DNA from: Flexivirga oryzae
GTDB taxonomy: Bacteria > Actinomycetota > Actinomycetes > Actinomycetales > Dermatophilaceae
Direction: 5' to 3'
NCBI RefSeq assembly: GCF_014190805.1
Contig: NZ_JACHVQ010000001.1
Coordinates: 1,736,001-1,800,000 of the forward strand
Length of the DNA: 64,000 nt
Part shown: one piece after another, positions 34,320 to 42,848 of the stretch
Numbering within the stretch: the first letter of the stretch is position 1
How the letters are laid out: every line of letters starts with the position of its first letter
The notes under the pieces: generated by a model
Databases searched by the model: none
Told to the model about the DNA's origin: nothing
What the model saw: the letters and a program-made list of their open reading frames with translations, nothing else
Program-made: the position numbers and the translations under genes

Positions 34320-35429
34320 GTGAGCGAACGACCGCATCGGCTGACCCGGGAGCAGGCGCGCCGCATCGCGGTGCGGGCGCAGCTGCTGGCCGCTCCGCGG
34401 CCGACCGACCTGCTGGACGTCGTGCGGGACCTCGGCTCGATCCAGGTGGATCTGACCGCCGCCGTCGCTCCCAGCCCGGAACTGGTGTGCTGGAGCAGGC
34501 TCGGGTCGGCATACCGGCTCGGCGGGCTGGACGATCTCTTCGAGTCGCGTGAGGTGATCGAGCTGCGCGGCCAGGTGATGGCGGCCGACGACATCCGGCT
34601 CTACCGTGCCGAACTCGACGACTGGGGCGAGCATCCCCGCCTGGAGTGGCAGGAGTCGGTCGCCGAGTGGGTGGAGGCCAACGACCTGTGCCGCCGCGAC
34701 ATCCTGGACCGTCTCACGGAGGAGGCCCCGCTGCCCGCGGCCGCCTTCGACGACACCTGTGAAGTGCCGTGGCGCTCGACCGGCTGGACCAACAACCAGA
34801 ACGTCGTGCGGCTGATCGACTTCATGGAGAGCCGGGGAGAGGTGGCGGTCGCCGCTCGAGGTGAGCGCGGAGAACGGGTGTGGGACCTGGCCGAGCGCGT
34901 CTACCCCGAGACCGACACGGTGCCGATCGAGGACGCGCTGCGCGAGCGCGCACGGCGTTCCTTGCACGCGATAGGCCTGATGCGGCCGAAGGTCCACGAC
35001 CTGGCCGGCATCGTCCGCAAGGACATCGAGCCGCCCGGAGAGCCCGCGGTGATCGAAGGGGTCCGCGGGAAGTGGTGCGTCGACCCCGACCAGCTGGATC
35101 GGTCGTTCCGTGGACGCACGACGCTGTTGTCGCCGCTGGACCGGCTGATCTTCGACCGGAAACGGATGGCCGAGATCTTCGAATTCGATTACCAGCTCGA
35201 GATGTACAAACCGAAGGCGAAGCGTCGCTGGGGCTATTACGCGTTGCCGATCCTGTCGGGGGACAGGCTGGTGGGGAAGGTGGACGCCACCGCCGAGCGG
35301 GAACGCGGAGCACTGGTCGTGCACGCCATACACGAGGACGAAGAGTTCTCGGGCACGTTGCGGCGCAACGTCGACCGCGAGATCGCCGCGCTCGCGGGGC
35401 TCCTGGGCCTGGTCGTGAGGCGCGGATAG
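34320..35429 (+). CDS. Winged-helix DNA glycosylase, AlkZ/AlkX (YcaQ) family
   Basis: The 369-residue protein is an HTH_42 family enzyme. Relatives AlkZ and AlkX (YcaQ) remove bulky or interstrand-crosslinked bases from DNA. GSIQVDLTAAV carries a Q-V-D motif, the QxD form described for AlkX; AlkZ has QxQ. The C-terminal LSPLDRLIFDRKRMAEIFEF is conserved in the family. TAGCGT at 34307-34312, seven bases before this GTG, fixes the start and suggests a leaderless mRNA. It may protect against a natural DNA crosslinker. Confidence 0.85.
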   Translation: MSERPHRLTREQARRIAVRAQLLAAPRPTDLLDVVRDLGSIQVDLTAAVAPSPELVCWSRLGSAYRLGGLDDLFESREVIELRGQVMAADDIRLYRAELDDWGEHPRLEWQESVAEWVEANDLCRRDILDRLTEEAPLPAAAFDDTCEVPWRSTGWTNNQNVVRLIDFMESRGEVAVAARGERGERVWDLAERVYPETDTVPIEDALRERARRSLHAIGLMRPKVHDLAGIVRKDIEPPGEPAVIEGVRGKWCVDPDQLDRSFRGRTTLLSPLDRLIFDRKRMAEIFEFDYQLEMYKPKAKRRWGYYALPILSGDRLVGKVDATAERERGALVVHAIHEDEEFSGTLRRNVDREIAALAGLLGLVVRRG

Positions 35430-35513
35430 CTGTGGATCCGTTCCTGAGGGTCACCGGATAACCGATACGGTTGGAGACGGTTGAGGCGAAACGTATAGAC
35501 CGAGCGAGGCGAC

Positions 35514-36704
35514 ATGGTGCAACCGAGCCCCTACACACCGGGCGCGGTCGCGCGCGAAACCCCCGGTCGCAGCAGGCAGTTGGCCGAGATTTCGGAGCGG
35601 TTGGACATGATGTCCGCGACCGGGCGGCTGGTGTCGCGGATCCGGGTCGACCACGGCCCGCGCGGTGTGGGCAAGACGTCCTTGCTGCGACAGGTCGAAC
35701 AGCGTGCGCATGCGAGAGACGCGGCGACCATCTGGGTGACTGCGGGGGAGTCGGCCGGTTTGGTGCCGGCGATCGCCGACGGTGCCGAACGCCTCGTGCG
35801 GCGCTGGCCGGTGAAGTTGCGCGAGCGGGTCGCAACCGCCCTGTCGCACCTGGAGTTGAAGGTGACCGGTGGCGTGCCCGGTGTGGCGAGCATCGAGGCG
35901 GCCTGGGGCAAGACCGGTGGTCGGCGTGCGCGTGGCGCGACCCGCGAGTTCGAGGATCTGCTGGTTGCCACCGTGGAGGTCGCGCAGGAGCGTCAGTTCA
36001 GCGGGTTGGTGTTGCTGATCGACGAGATCCAGGCGGCCGAACCGGCGAGCCTGCGCACGATCTCCTACGCGTGGCAGCACTTCCAGTCCGAGCGTCGCTT
36101 CCTCCCGGTGGCGCTCTTCGCGGCCGGTCTGCCGGAGAGTGTGAGCGTCATCAACGCCGCCGTCAGCAACTCCGAACGCTTCGCCTACCGGCAGCTGAAG
36201 GACCTGCCACCGGACGCGGCGGCCGTGGCGCTCGCGAACCCGGCCCGGGAGCTCGGTGTCGGCTGGAGTGCCGACGCCATCGATGCGGCGGTGCGGTATG
36301 CCGCGGGCTACCCGCACACGGTGCAGCTCATCGGCGAAAACGCCTGGCGGCACGCGGGTTTCCCCAACCCGGGGGCCACCATCCGGCGGGAGCACGTCGA
36401 GCTTGCGGCGGCGGATGTCGAGGAGGACATCCGTGAGCTGTTCACCGCGAGGCTGTCGAAGGTCACCCGTCAGGTCGAGCTCGAGATGGTGTTGGCGATG
36501 GCCCGGCTGGGCGACGGCCCGGTGCGACGTCACGACATCGCGGCTGCCATGGGCAAACCCACGGACGCTCTCGGCGTGCCGCGCGGCCGCCTGATCGGGG
36601 CAGGCATCATCACCGACAGCAGTCACGGGTATCTCGAGTTCACCGTGCCGGGTTTCGCGGCCTTCGTGCGTGAGGTGCACGACCTGGACGACCCGCAGGG
36701 CTGA
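35514..36704 (+). CDS. ORC1/AAA-type ATP-binding protein
   Basis: The 396-residue protein has Walker A GPRGVGKTSLL (about 48-58), Walker B GLVLLIDEIQ (about 164-173) and a sensor region, followed by a winged-helix-like C-terminus (about 320-390). It resembles standalone AAA ATPases of unknown role. The palindrome AACCGATACGGTT (35460-35472), 41 bases upstream, may be an operator. Nothing nearby points to a partner. Confidence 0.75.
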   Translation: MVQPSPYTPGAVARETPGRSRQLAEISERLDMMSATGRLVSRIRVDHGPRGVGKTSLLRQVEQRAHARDAATIWVTAGESAGLVPAIADGAERLVRRWPVKLRERVATALSHLELKVTGGVPGVASIEAAWGKTGGRRARGATREFEDLLVATVEVAQERQFSGLVLLIDEIQAAEPASLRTISYAWQHFQSERRFLPVALFAAGLPESVSVINAAVSNSERFAYRQLKDLPPDAAAVALANPARELGVGWSADAIDAAVRYAAGYPHTVQLIGENAWRHAGFPNPGATIRREHVELAAADVEEDIRELFTARLSKVTRQVELEMVLAMARLGDGPVRRHDIAAAMGKPTDALGVPRGRLIGAGIITDSSHGYLEFTVPGFAAFVREVHDLDDPQG

Positions 36705-36711
36705 GCCGGTC

Positions 36712-37377
36712 TCAGACCCGCGAGGTCCCGCGACGGTGCAGCACGCAGTCGCCGCACAGCCCGTCGGTCGCGCGATAGATCAGGCAGCAACTCGCCCGGC
36801 GGAATCCGGGACCGGTCCGCAGGTCGCCGCCGTCGATGCGAGGGTCGGTCAGCAGTTCATCGGCGGTCGTGCGTGCGGCGTCGACCAGCTCCGGTCGCGA
36901 TGCGCGGAGCAGCGCGATCGTGCTGTTCGCTGCCGAGCCGAGGTTGCCCCACACGACGTGCGGGCTGACGCCATACAACGCCTGGATGCGGCCTGTGAGT
37001 TGCACGATCGCACTGTCCTGCAAGGGGTTCACCGGGTGCGGCGTGGCGGCGAAGGACAGCCGGAGCCCGCTTCGGGCGTCCAGCCGCCAGCGGATCGAGG
37101 AGGTGTGCAGGTCGAGGTGCCGTCCGAGTGCTCTCGCGCAGATATGGGCGGCGACGAGACGAGCGGCCAACCCGAACTGTTCGGTCGAGGCGGCGACCCG
37201 CGCGTCCACCTCGCCCCGGCCCGGGGTGGAGAGCGCGTCCCCGACGTGTTCGACGCGTTGACGCAGGGCCTCGTCGGTGATGCGCGTCGTCAGCGACTGC
37301 CACTCACCGGTCGGCGGCTCGGTGGGGTCGTGCAGGTCGAATGCGAGAGCGGGGCCGAGGCAGAACGGGTCGGTCAT
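36712..37377 (-). CDS. FhuF-like [2Fe-2S] ferric siderophore reductase
   Basis: The 221-residue protein ends in RASCCLIYRATDGLCGDC, a CC-x9-C-x2-C cluster motif close to the FhuF [2Fe-2S] site (usually CC-x10-C-x2-C). The central HVVWGNLGSAANSTI also fits FhuF. It would reduce ferric siderophores in the cytosol to release iron. No siderophore genes are nearby. The start overlaps the TOPRIM gene by ATGA, an odd pairing. Confidence 0.8.
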   Translation of the reverse strand: MTDPFCLGPALAFDLHDPTEPPTGEWQSLTTRITDEALRQRVEHVGDALSTPGRGEVDARVAASTEQFGLAARLVAAHICARALGRHLDLHTSSIRWRLDARSGLRLSFAATPHPVNPLQDSAIVQLTGRIQALYGVSPHVVWGNLGSAANSTIALLRASRPELVDAARTTADELLTDPRIDGGDLRTGPGFRRASCCLIYRATDGLCGDCVLHRRGTSRV

Positions 37378-37937
37378 GCGGCGGCGATCCGGTCAACCAG
37401 TTGCAGCAGCGGATCGGGCAGGTGCTCGGGATCGAGCGCGGCCGACAGGGCGCCGGCGAGAAGTTCCTTGCGGCCGGATGCGACACCGCAGAACCGGTGC
37501 AGTTGCTCGGGCAGCGGACGGTCCTGCCAGGCGGGTTGCTGCCGCATGGTGGCGAGCTTCTGACCGAGGCCGAGCTGTTCGATGACGTGGACCGTCTGCG
37601 TGGCTCCGAGGGCGCGGATCAGCTCCTCCTCCAGGTCGGCCTGGCAGACGAAGAAGCCGTAGCCGGCCAGATCGCTCGGGTCGCGGACGGCACAGCCGAC
37701 CTCACGGAGTGCGTGTTCCACGAAGCGGACCTCGGGAGCGTCGCAGAGCCCGAGGATCTCGAATTCGCTGCGGGCGTGGGTGAGTTCGAGGAGTTCGCGC
37801 TGCACGTTGGTGACGCCGCCAAGGTCGACGAGCTCCACGTCGTCCAACTCCAACTGCTGTGCCGCGGCTGCCGCGGTGACCGCGGCGATGTCACTCACGC
37901 CTTCGAGCAACACGACCTTCCGAACCCCGGCACGCAC
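37374..37937 (-). CDS. Stand-alone TOPRIM (OLD-like) protein
   Basis: The 187-residue protein opens VRKVVLLEGVSDIAAV, with the TOPRIM Glu, and has DLGGVTN and LGLCDAPEVRF carrying the Asp residues, as in the nuclease half of OLD-family proteins. The OLD ATPase half is absent. The GTG start has AGGAGG. It is coupled to the FhuF-like gene. It might be a nuclease or a ligand-binding relic of one; the role is unknown. Confidence 0.75.
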   Translation of the reverse strand: MRAGVRKVVLLEGVSDIAAVTAAAAAQQLELDDVELVDLGGVTNVQRELLELTHARSEFEILGLCDAPEVRFVEHALREVGCAVRDPSDLAGYGFFVCQADLEEELIRALGATQTVHVIEQLGLGQKLATMRQQPAWQDRPLPEQLHRFCGVASGRKELLAGALSAALDPEHLPDPLLQLVDRIAAA

Positions 37938-38037
37938 GTTGACACCTCCTGGCTGGTCTCACCGACTCTACGCAGCCTGCTCCGGGGCGCACTGTGCGTC
38001 GTCGGGTGCAGCGTTCGGGAAAGGCGGTTCGCACGGG

Positions 38038-38805
38038 CTATTTCGAGGTGTGGAAGCCACCGCTGCTGTAGAGCACCTGGCCGGTGATCCAGCCGCCGGC
38101 GGGGGAGAGCAGGAAGGTCACCAGGTCGGCGGTGTCCTGCGGGGTTCCGAGACGTCCGAGCGGAGTCTGCGCGACGCCGGCCTCGCGGATCTCGTCGTCC
38201 ATCCAGCCGGTGTCGATCGGACCGGGATTGATGCAGTTCGCCCGGATGCCCGCACCTCCCAGTTCGATGGCTGCGGCGACGACGAGGCGATCGAGCGCGC
38301 CCTTACTCGTTCCGTAGGGGAGGTTGTATGCCGAGTGGTCGCTCGTGAGCGCGACGATCCGTCCAGCCTCGGCCTCTCGTACGGGCGAGGACAATTGCTC
38401 GGCGAACGCCTTGATCAGTAGCCAGTTCGTGCGGGCGTTGACCGCGTAGTGGCGATCCCAACTCTCGATGGTGGTGTCCAGTACGCCGCTGTTCACTCCT
38501 TCGGTGTGCGCGAGGACGATCGCGGTGAGGTCGTCACGACGGTTCGCCCGGCCTATGAGTGCATCGGGAACGGTCACGTCGGCGAGATCGGCCGAGATCA
38601 CGTCGACCTCGGCCCCGTGAGTGCGACACTCCTGCGCGACGTCGGCGGGGTCGTCGCGCCCGTGCTCCTTGCCGAGACGTTCGTCATACGGCTGCCAGTG
38701 GTTGAGCGTGAGGTCCCAGCCGGCCGCCGCCAACGCGACGGCGAGACCCGCTGCGATACCTCGCCTGCGGCCGACTCCGGTGATCAGAACGGTTCCGTGC
38801 GACAT
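38038..38805 (-). CDS. Short-chain dehydrogenase/reductase
   Basis: The 255-residue classical SDR has VLITGVGRRRGIAAGLAVAL (cofactor site), ALTSDHSAYNLPYGTSKGAL (Ser and YxxxK catalytic residues), INPGPIDTGWM and a C-terminal GQVLYSSGGF. Several residues match the 3-ketoacyl reductase group. The start MSHGTVL follows an RBS-like GGACACGAG. The substrate is unknown. It is divergent from the VOC gene at 38933. Confidence 0.88.
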   Translation of the reverse strand: MSHGTVLITGVGRRRGIAAGLAVALAAAGWDLTLNHWQPYDERLGKEHGRDDPADVAQECRTHGAEVDVISADLADVTVPDALIGRANRRDDLTAIVLAHTEGVNSGVLDTTIESWDRHYAVNARTNWLLIKAFAEQLSSPVREAEAGRIVALTSDHSAYNLPYGTSKGALDRLVVAAAIELGGAGIRANCINPGPIDTGWMDDEIREAGVAQTPLGRLGTPQDTADLVTFLLSPAGGWITGQVLYSSGGFHTSK

Positions 38806-38932
38806 GTGGCTCGTGTCCTTGTGGGTGCGTGGCGTGTGGTGCGACGGGCCCTTGGACGGTACGTCACCGGTTGGCACCTTCGCCGCTCGATTTTCGAATG
38901 CTCGGGTCGTGCTCGGCGGATAGCGTGTCCGG

Positions 38933-39271
38933 GTGGTGAGTTTCGTGAAGTCCGTGACATTCGACTGCTCGGACCCGCTGGCGGTCGCGGAGTTCTGGGC
39001 CGCTGCCCTCGGCTCGACCGTGGACGAGGACAGCACGTCGAGTCGGGCCTGGGTCGAGCCGCCCGGGTGGGGTGGGCCGACGCTGTGGTTCCAGCGGGTG
39101 CCCGAGCCGAAGGCTGCGAAGAACCGGCAACACTTCGATTTGCGCGCCGTCGGCCCGCTGGCAAAGGAAGTGCTGCGGCTCGAACGGCTCGGGGCCATGG
39201 TGATGCGCAGGTCAGACGATCTAGTCGTTATGTCCGATCCTGAGGGAAATGAGTTCTGTGTCGAGACCTGA
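38933..39271 (+). CDS. VOC/glyoxalase-like protein
   Basis: The 112-residue protein has the beta-alpha-beta-beta-beta motif: SVTFDCSDPLAVAEFWAAAL at the start and VVMSDPEGNEFCVE at the end, typical of VOC (bleomycin-resistance/glyoxalase) proteins. The substrate is unknown. TAGCGT at 38921-38926 ends six bases before the GTG, supporting this start. Confidence 0.88.
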   Translation: MVSFVKSVTFDCSDPLAVAEFWAAALGSTVDEDSTSSRAWVEPPGWGGPTLWFQRVPEPKAAKNRQHFDLRAVGPLAKEVLRLERLGAMVMRRSDDLVVMSDPEGNEFCVET

Positions 39272-39286
39272 GCGAGGGTCGTGCCG

Positions 39287-39835
39287 ATGATGATGGGGAT
39301 TCAGTTGCGACCGTTCCGGGTCCGCGATCTTCCGCAGTTGGAGCACTGGCTGCAGCCGGAGCAGGAGTGGCATCTGTGGGATGCTCCGTATTTTTCCAAG
39401 CCACCTCCGGCCGCCGTTGCTGCGCACGTTGCGCGTTTGAGCTCCAGGATCTCCGAAGGTGATTCCGAGCCGGACGAGTTCGCGATCGTCGACGACCAGG
39501 ACGTGCTCGTCGGGCGAGCTGCCTGGCACTGGGAGCACGAGGCATCCAGCTGGGCGCGGTGCGGTCTCACGGTGTATGACCCGGCGGTGCGCGGGAAGGG
39601 CATCGGTGCGCAGGCGCTGCGGATGTTGACCGATGACGTCTTCGGGTCCTCGACCGCACACCGCCTCGACTTCGTGACGTGGTCCGGCAACATCGCCATG
39701 TGCCGGGTCGGTGAAAAGCTCGGCTGGACGAAGGAGGCCACGTTTCGCGAAGCTCGGGAGGTTCGCGGCATTCGTTACGACTCAGTGGTTTACGGCGTCC
39801 TGCGCGCTGAGTGGCTCTCCGTCGGGGTTCCCTGA
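39287..39835 (+). CDS. GNAT family N-acetyltransferase
   Basis: The 182-residue protein has the acetyl-CoA motif GLTVYDPAVRGKGIGAQALR and the C-terminal VTWSGNIAMCRVGEKLGWTK, fitting the RimJ/RimL-like group that acetylates proteins or small amines. Three Met codons stand in a row at the start; I chose the first. The stop codon lies inside the first copy of the 38-bp repeat that follows, so the repeat has invaded the gene end. Confidence 0.88.
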   Translation: MMMGIQLRPFRVRDLPQLEHWLQPEQEWHLWDAPYFSKPPPAAVAAHVARLSSRISEGDSEPDEFAIVDDQDVLVGRAAWHWEHEASSWARCGLTVYDPAVRGKGIGAQALRMLTDDVFGSSTAHRLDFVTWSGNIAMCRVGEKLGWTKEATFREAREVRGIRYDSVVYGVLRAEWLSVGVP

Positions 39836-39990
39836 GTAGCCCGGAGCGGTGCTGTGAACCTGGCGTCCCCTGAGTAGCCCGCAGCGGTGGTGTGAGCCTG
39901 GCGTCCCCTGAGTAGCCCGCAGCGGTGCTGTGAACCTGGCGTCCCCTGAGTAGCCCGGAGCTTGCGAAGGGCGTATCGAAGGGTCGCTCC
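39833..39990. repeat. Tandem 38-bp repeats with an inverted terminal module
   Basis: Three copies of a 38-bp unit (starting TGAGTAGCCCGGAGCGGTGC) stand at 39833, 39871 and 39909; a fourth beginning at 39947 continues with CTTGCGAAGGGCGTATCGAA. Its last 45 bases are the inverse of 40671-40717. They flank one side of the DUF222 remnant. Confidence 0.9.
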
Positions 39991-39999
39991 CGGAGGCCG

Positions 40000-40488
40000 C
40001 CCGGGTGTGTTTGGGTTAGAAGGGTGGTGGTGGGTGAGTAGGTGTAGGTCCTGCGCCCCGTGAACGCGGGCGTCCAGGGCGGTGGCGAACCTGACCCGGT
40101 CTCGGGCGGCGGTGATCGTGGACCCGGTCAACAACTGCACCTCGTGGACGACTGCTTGGCAGGCGGCTTTGCGGTGGGCGGCGACCTTGGCCGCGTACCG
40201 GGGGTCGTCGGCGCCCACCCCGTGGTGGGCGGTGATGTCGGCGACCAGGGCCGCGGTCGCGTCCACCAGGGCCGCGTCGGCGAACGATTTCACCTTTTCG
40301 GCGGCCTGGATCAGGTCACCCAGCCGCTCCCGAGACACCTGCCCGGTATCGGTATCGGTGTGGGTGTCGGTGGTGATGGTGACGCGGGCTGGCTGGGCGC
40401 GATCGGTGTGCTCGGTCAGGGCGGTGACCGCATCCGCGATCGGTCCGGGTAGCCCGGACACGTCCACCCACCGCGGGTCGCTCGTCAT
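40000..40488 (-). pseudogene. DUF222/HNH endonuclease, N-terminal remnant
   Basis: From the ATG at 40488 about 160 residues resemble the DUF222 domain found before HNH nucleases (LGDLIQAAEKVKSFADAALV; TITAARDRVRFATAL). Similarity ends around HHHPSNPNTPG, and the open frame then runs into repeat sequence, so the nuclease half is lost. DUF222-HNH genes are abundant and often decayed in actinobacteria. The exact end of the homology is uncertain. Confidence 0.7.
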
Positions 40489-40894
40489 GGCCGGTCACCC
40501 CTTCCCGCCTTGCCTGAGCTGCTGTTCTAGGACCGAGTCTAGGGGTGAGCACCGACAACCCCTTCGCGGCGAAACCATCACAAGCACAGCCGGTTCCGAC
40601 CTCTACCGCGTGTCCTCGCGGGGTCTCGATACGGCTCCGCTAGCGCTCCGCCTACTCGACCCGCGCGGGTGCGACCCTTCGATACGCCCGTCGCAGGCTC
40701 CGGGCTACTCAGGGATCGCAGGGTCTTCGCCCGTCGCAAGCTCCGGGCTACTCAGGGATCGCAGGGGTCTTCACCCGTCGCAAGCTCCGGGCTACTCAGG
40801 GATCGCAGGGGTCTCGATACGGCTGCGCTAGCGCTCCGCCTACTCGACCTGCTTGCGGGTGACCGCCGGGCAACGCTCGGTGAGCGGGCGAGGT
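40489..40894. other. Repeat-filled gap upstream of the DUF222 remnant
   Basis: The interval has no supported gene; most of it is the repeat cluster at 40615-40850. The first 120 bases show no feature. Confidence 0.7.
40615..40850. repeat. Tandem 43-44-bp repeats inside direct repeats
   Basis: Three units starting CGTCGCAAGCTCCGGGCTAC or close variants stand at 40689, 40732 and 40776. They lie between two direct copies of TCTCGATACGGCT(C/G)CGCTAG (about 40623 and 40812), each running on into a shared CGCTCCGCCTACTCGACC. The segment 40671-40717 is the inverse of the end of the 39833 array. These are actinobacterial REP-like elements, probably spread by recombination. Confidence 0.9.
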
Positions 40895-41371
40895 TCAGCG
40901 GGACGATTCGGGCCGGTAGTAATCGGCCATCAGCTCCGTCGCCCACTCCGGTTGCCGCACCTCGCCACGGGGGCCGAATTCGCGCATCCACGGCTTCATG
41001 TCCAGGATGGGCGTCCCGTCGATCGCGTCCAGGCCTTCGACCACCAGCGCACGGTGCTCGACCGAGATCAGCGCGCAACGGCTCACCCCGAGCCGATTTG
41101 GGCGCCGCTTGCCGCGCTGGCCGAAGATGCCGACGAGCGGCCAGTCGCTGCGATTTCGCGGATGCCGCGCTGTGGTCTCCACCGATCCCGGGTCGACGCG
41201 ATCGAAGAGGTAGACGATCTCGAGATGGCTGAAATCCTCCAGGCCCGAAAGGCTTTCCGCGTCATACTCTTCCGCGAGTTCGATACGGCACTGGGCACCG
41301 CCCCAGAAGTCATCCTCTGGGTCGGTCCGGCCGAGGCGTACGTGTGCGATGGGGGCGACGGTGATATCCAC
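40895..41371 (-). CDS. trmO: tRNA (t6A37-N6)-methyltransferase TrmO
   Basis: The 158-residue protein methylates N6-threonylcarbamoyladenosine at position 37 of tRNA, using SAM. DPEDDFWGG, FSHLEIVYLFDRVD, RHPRNRSDWPLVGIFGQRG and KRRPNRLGVSRCALISVE are the family signature (TsaA/YaeB). It is a compact version without the C-terminal extension of E. coli TrmO. It is divergent from the riboswitch-controlled transporter. Confidence 0.9.
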   Translation of the reverse strand: MDITVAPIAHVRLGRTDPEDDFWGGAQCRIELAEEYDAESLSGLEDFSHLEIVYLFDRVDPGSVETTARHPRNRSDWPLVGIFGQRGKRRPNRLGVSRCALISVEHRALVVEGLDAIDGTPILDMKPWMREFGPRGEVRQPEWATELMADYYRPESSR

Positions 41372-41423
41372 ATGGCGATCCTGCCACCCCGCAGCGTCGT
41401 AGGCGGGCTACGGTGGCGCCATC

Positions 41424-41512
41424 CAACGGGAGTCCGCACGATGCGTGGGCTGAGAGGGTGGTAGCCGGCCACCGACCGTCGAACCTGTCCGGGTCATGCC
41501 GGCGAAGGAAGG
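41424..41512 (+). promoter_or_regulatory. TPP (THI-box) riboswitch
   Basis: The element has the THI-box blocks: ACGGGAGTCC (5' arm), GGGCTGAGAGGG (pyrimidine-sensing bulge) and, after the variable P3 helix, GAACCTGTCCGGGTCATGCC, then GGCGAAGGAAGG. It lies just before the transporter gene, and the final GAAGGAAGG also serves as its ribosome binding site, so thiamine diphosphate binding should block translation. Confidence 0.93.
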
Positions 41513-41519
41513 AAGCTCG

Positions 41520-42848
41520 GTGGCTACTGCCATACCTGAAACACGCGCGTTTACAGCAAGTTCCGAACTCTCGCGGGCGCGTCGGCGCGCACGCGCAGCA
41601 TCGCTCGTCGGCAGCACCGTGGAGTGGTACGACTACTTCGCGTTCGCGACAGCGTCCGCCCTTGTCTTCGGAGACGTCTTCTTCCCATCGGCGCAGCGCC
41701 TCAGCGGCACCATGCAGTCGTTCGCGGTGCTCGGCGTGGGATTCGTCGCCAGACCGATCGGTGGCCTGGTCCTCGGCCGGCTCGGTGACCGTTACGGACG
41801 CCGGCGCGTCCTGCTCACGACACTCTGGACGATGGGGCTGGCGTCGACGGCCATCGGGGTGTTGCCGACAGCAGGCCAGGTGGGTTCGCTCGCACCCGTT
41901 CTGCTCGTCGTGCTGCGTCTGGTGCAGGGATTCGGAGTGGGCGGTGAGTGGGCCGGTGCGGCACTGGTCGCCGTCGAGAACGCACCCGCCGATCGCAAGG
42001 CCCGGTGGGGAAGCCTGCCCCAGATGGGTACGGCCCTCGGCGCAGTTCTCGCAACAGCGGTGTTCGTACCGGTGTCGACGCTGTCCGACGCCGCGCTCCA
42101 GACGTGGGGATGGCGCGTGCCGTTCCTGGCGAGCTCCGTCGTGCTCGCGATCGGCGTGTGGATCCGGGCCGGGATCCTGGAGACCGTCGACTTCCAGGCC
42201 CTGGAAAGCACCGGCGCGATCTCACCAGCCCCGATCACCGAGTCCGTCCGCTCGGATCGAGTGCCCTTGCTCCTGTCGGTCGGGATGCGGTTGGCCGAGA
42301 ACATGTGGGGCTACTTGGTGCTCGTCTTCGCCTTGTCCTATGTGCCGCGGGCGGGTCACTTCGACCGCGACGTGGCCCTGGTCGCCGTCAGCTCGAGCGT
42401 GCTGGCTGGGGTCGGATGCTATTGGGGCGCAGCGCTGCTCGCTGACCGGGTGGGCCGGCAGAGGGTCTTCGTCGTGGGTGCGGTCTTCGGGATCGGCTTC
42501 GCGTGGCCGTTCTTCCAGATGTTGTCCAGCGACTCCCTGGTCATCGTCTGGGTCGCCCTGTTCCTCGGCTGGGGGATCGCGAGCGGAGTCAACTTCGCGA
42601 TCGAACCTGCCTGGTTCACCGAGCTGTTCGGCAGAAGCACCCGCTACACCGGTCTGTCGTTGGCGTACAACGTTGCCACCATGCTGTCCGGATTCACGCC
42701 GTTCATCGCGACCGCGTTGCTCCGGTGGGGTGGCGGAGCGCGCCCGATCGTCGCCCTGCTGGTGTTGCTCGGTCTGCTGTCGCTCGGGAGCGCGTTGCTG
42801 GCGCCGGACCGGTATGGCGCCGGACGGCCGCCGGCTAGGAGGCGTTGA
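41520..42848 (+). CDS. MHS-type MFS transporter, probably for thiamine or a precursor
   Basis: The 442-residue protein has twelve predicted helices and metabolite:H+ symporter motifs: GSTVEWYDYFAFATASAL in helix 1, RPIGGLVLGRLGDRYGRR after helix 2 and RLVQGFGVGGEWAGA. The riboswitch ends eight bases before this GTG, making thiamine, HMP, thiazole or a related compound the likely cargo; the family alone would suggest carboxylates or osmolytes. The earlier ATG at 41496 lies in the riboswitch and is rejected. The 3' end overlaps the convergent kinase-like gene by 14 bases. Confidence 0.9.
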   Translation: MATAIPETRAFTASSELSRARRRARAASLVGSTVEWYDYFAFATASALVFGDVFFPSAQRLSGTMQSFAVLGVGFVARPIGGLVLGRLGDRYGRRRVLLTTLWTMGLASTAIGVLPTAGQVGSLAPVLLVVLRLVQGFGVGGEWAGAALVAVENAPADRKARWGSLPQMGTALGAVLATAVFVPVSTLSDAALQTWGWRVPFLASSVVLAIGVWIRAGILETVDFQALESTGAISPAPITESVRSDRVPLLLSVGMRLAENMWGYLVLVFALSYVPRAGHFDRDVALVAVSSSVLAGVGCYWGAALLADRVGRQRVFVVGAVFGIGFAWPFFQMLSSDSLVIVWVALFLGWGIASGVNFAIEPAWFTELFGRSTRYTGLSLAYNVATMLSGFTPFIATALLRWGGGARPIVALLVLLGLLSLGSALLAPDRYGAGRPPARRR

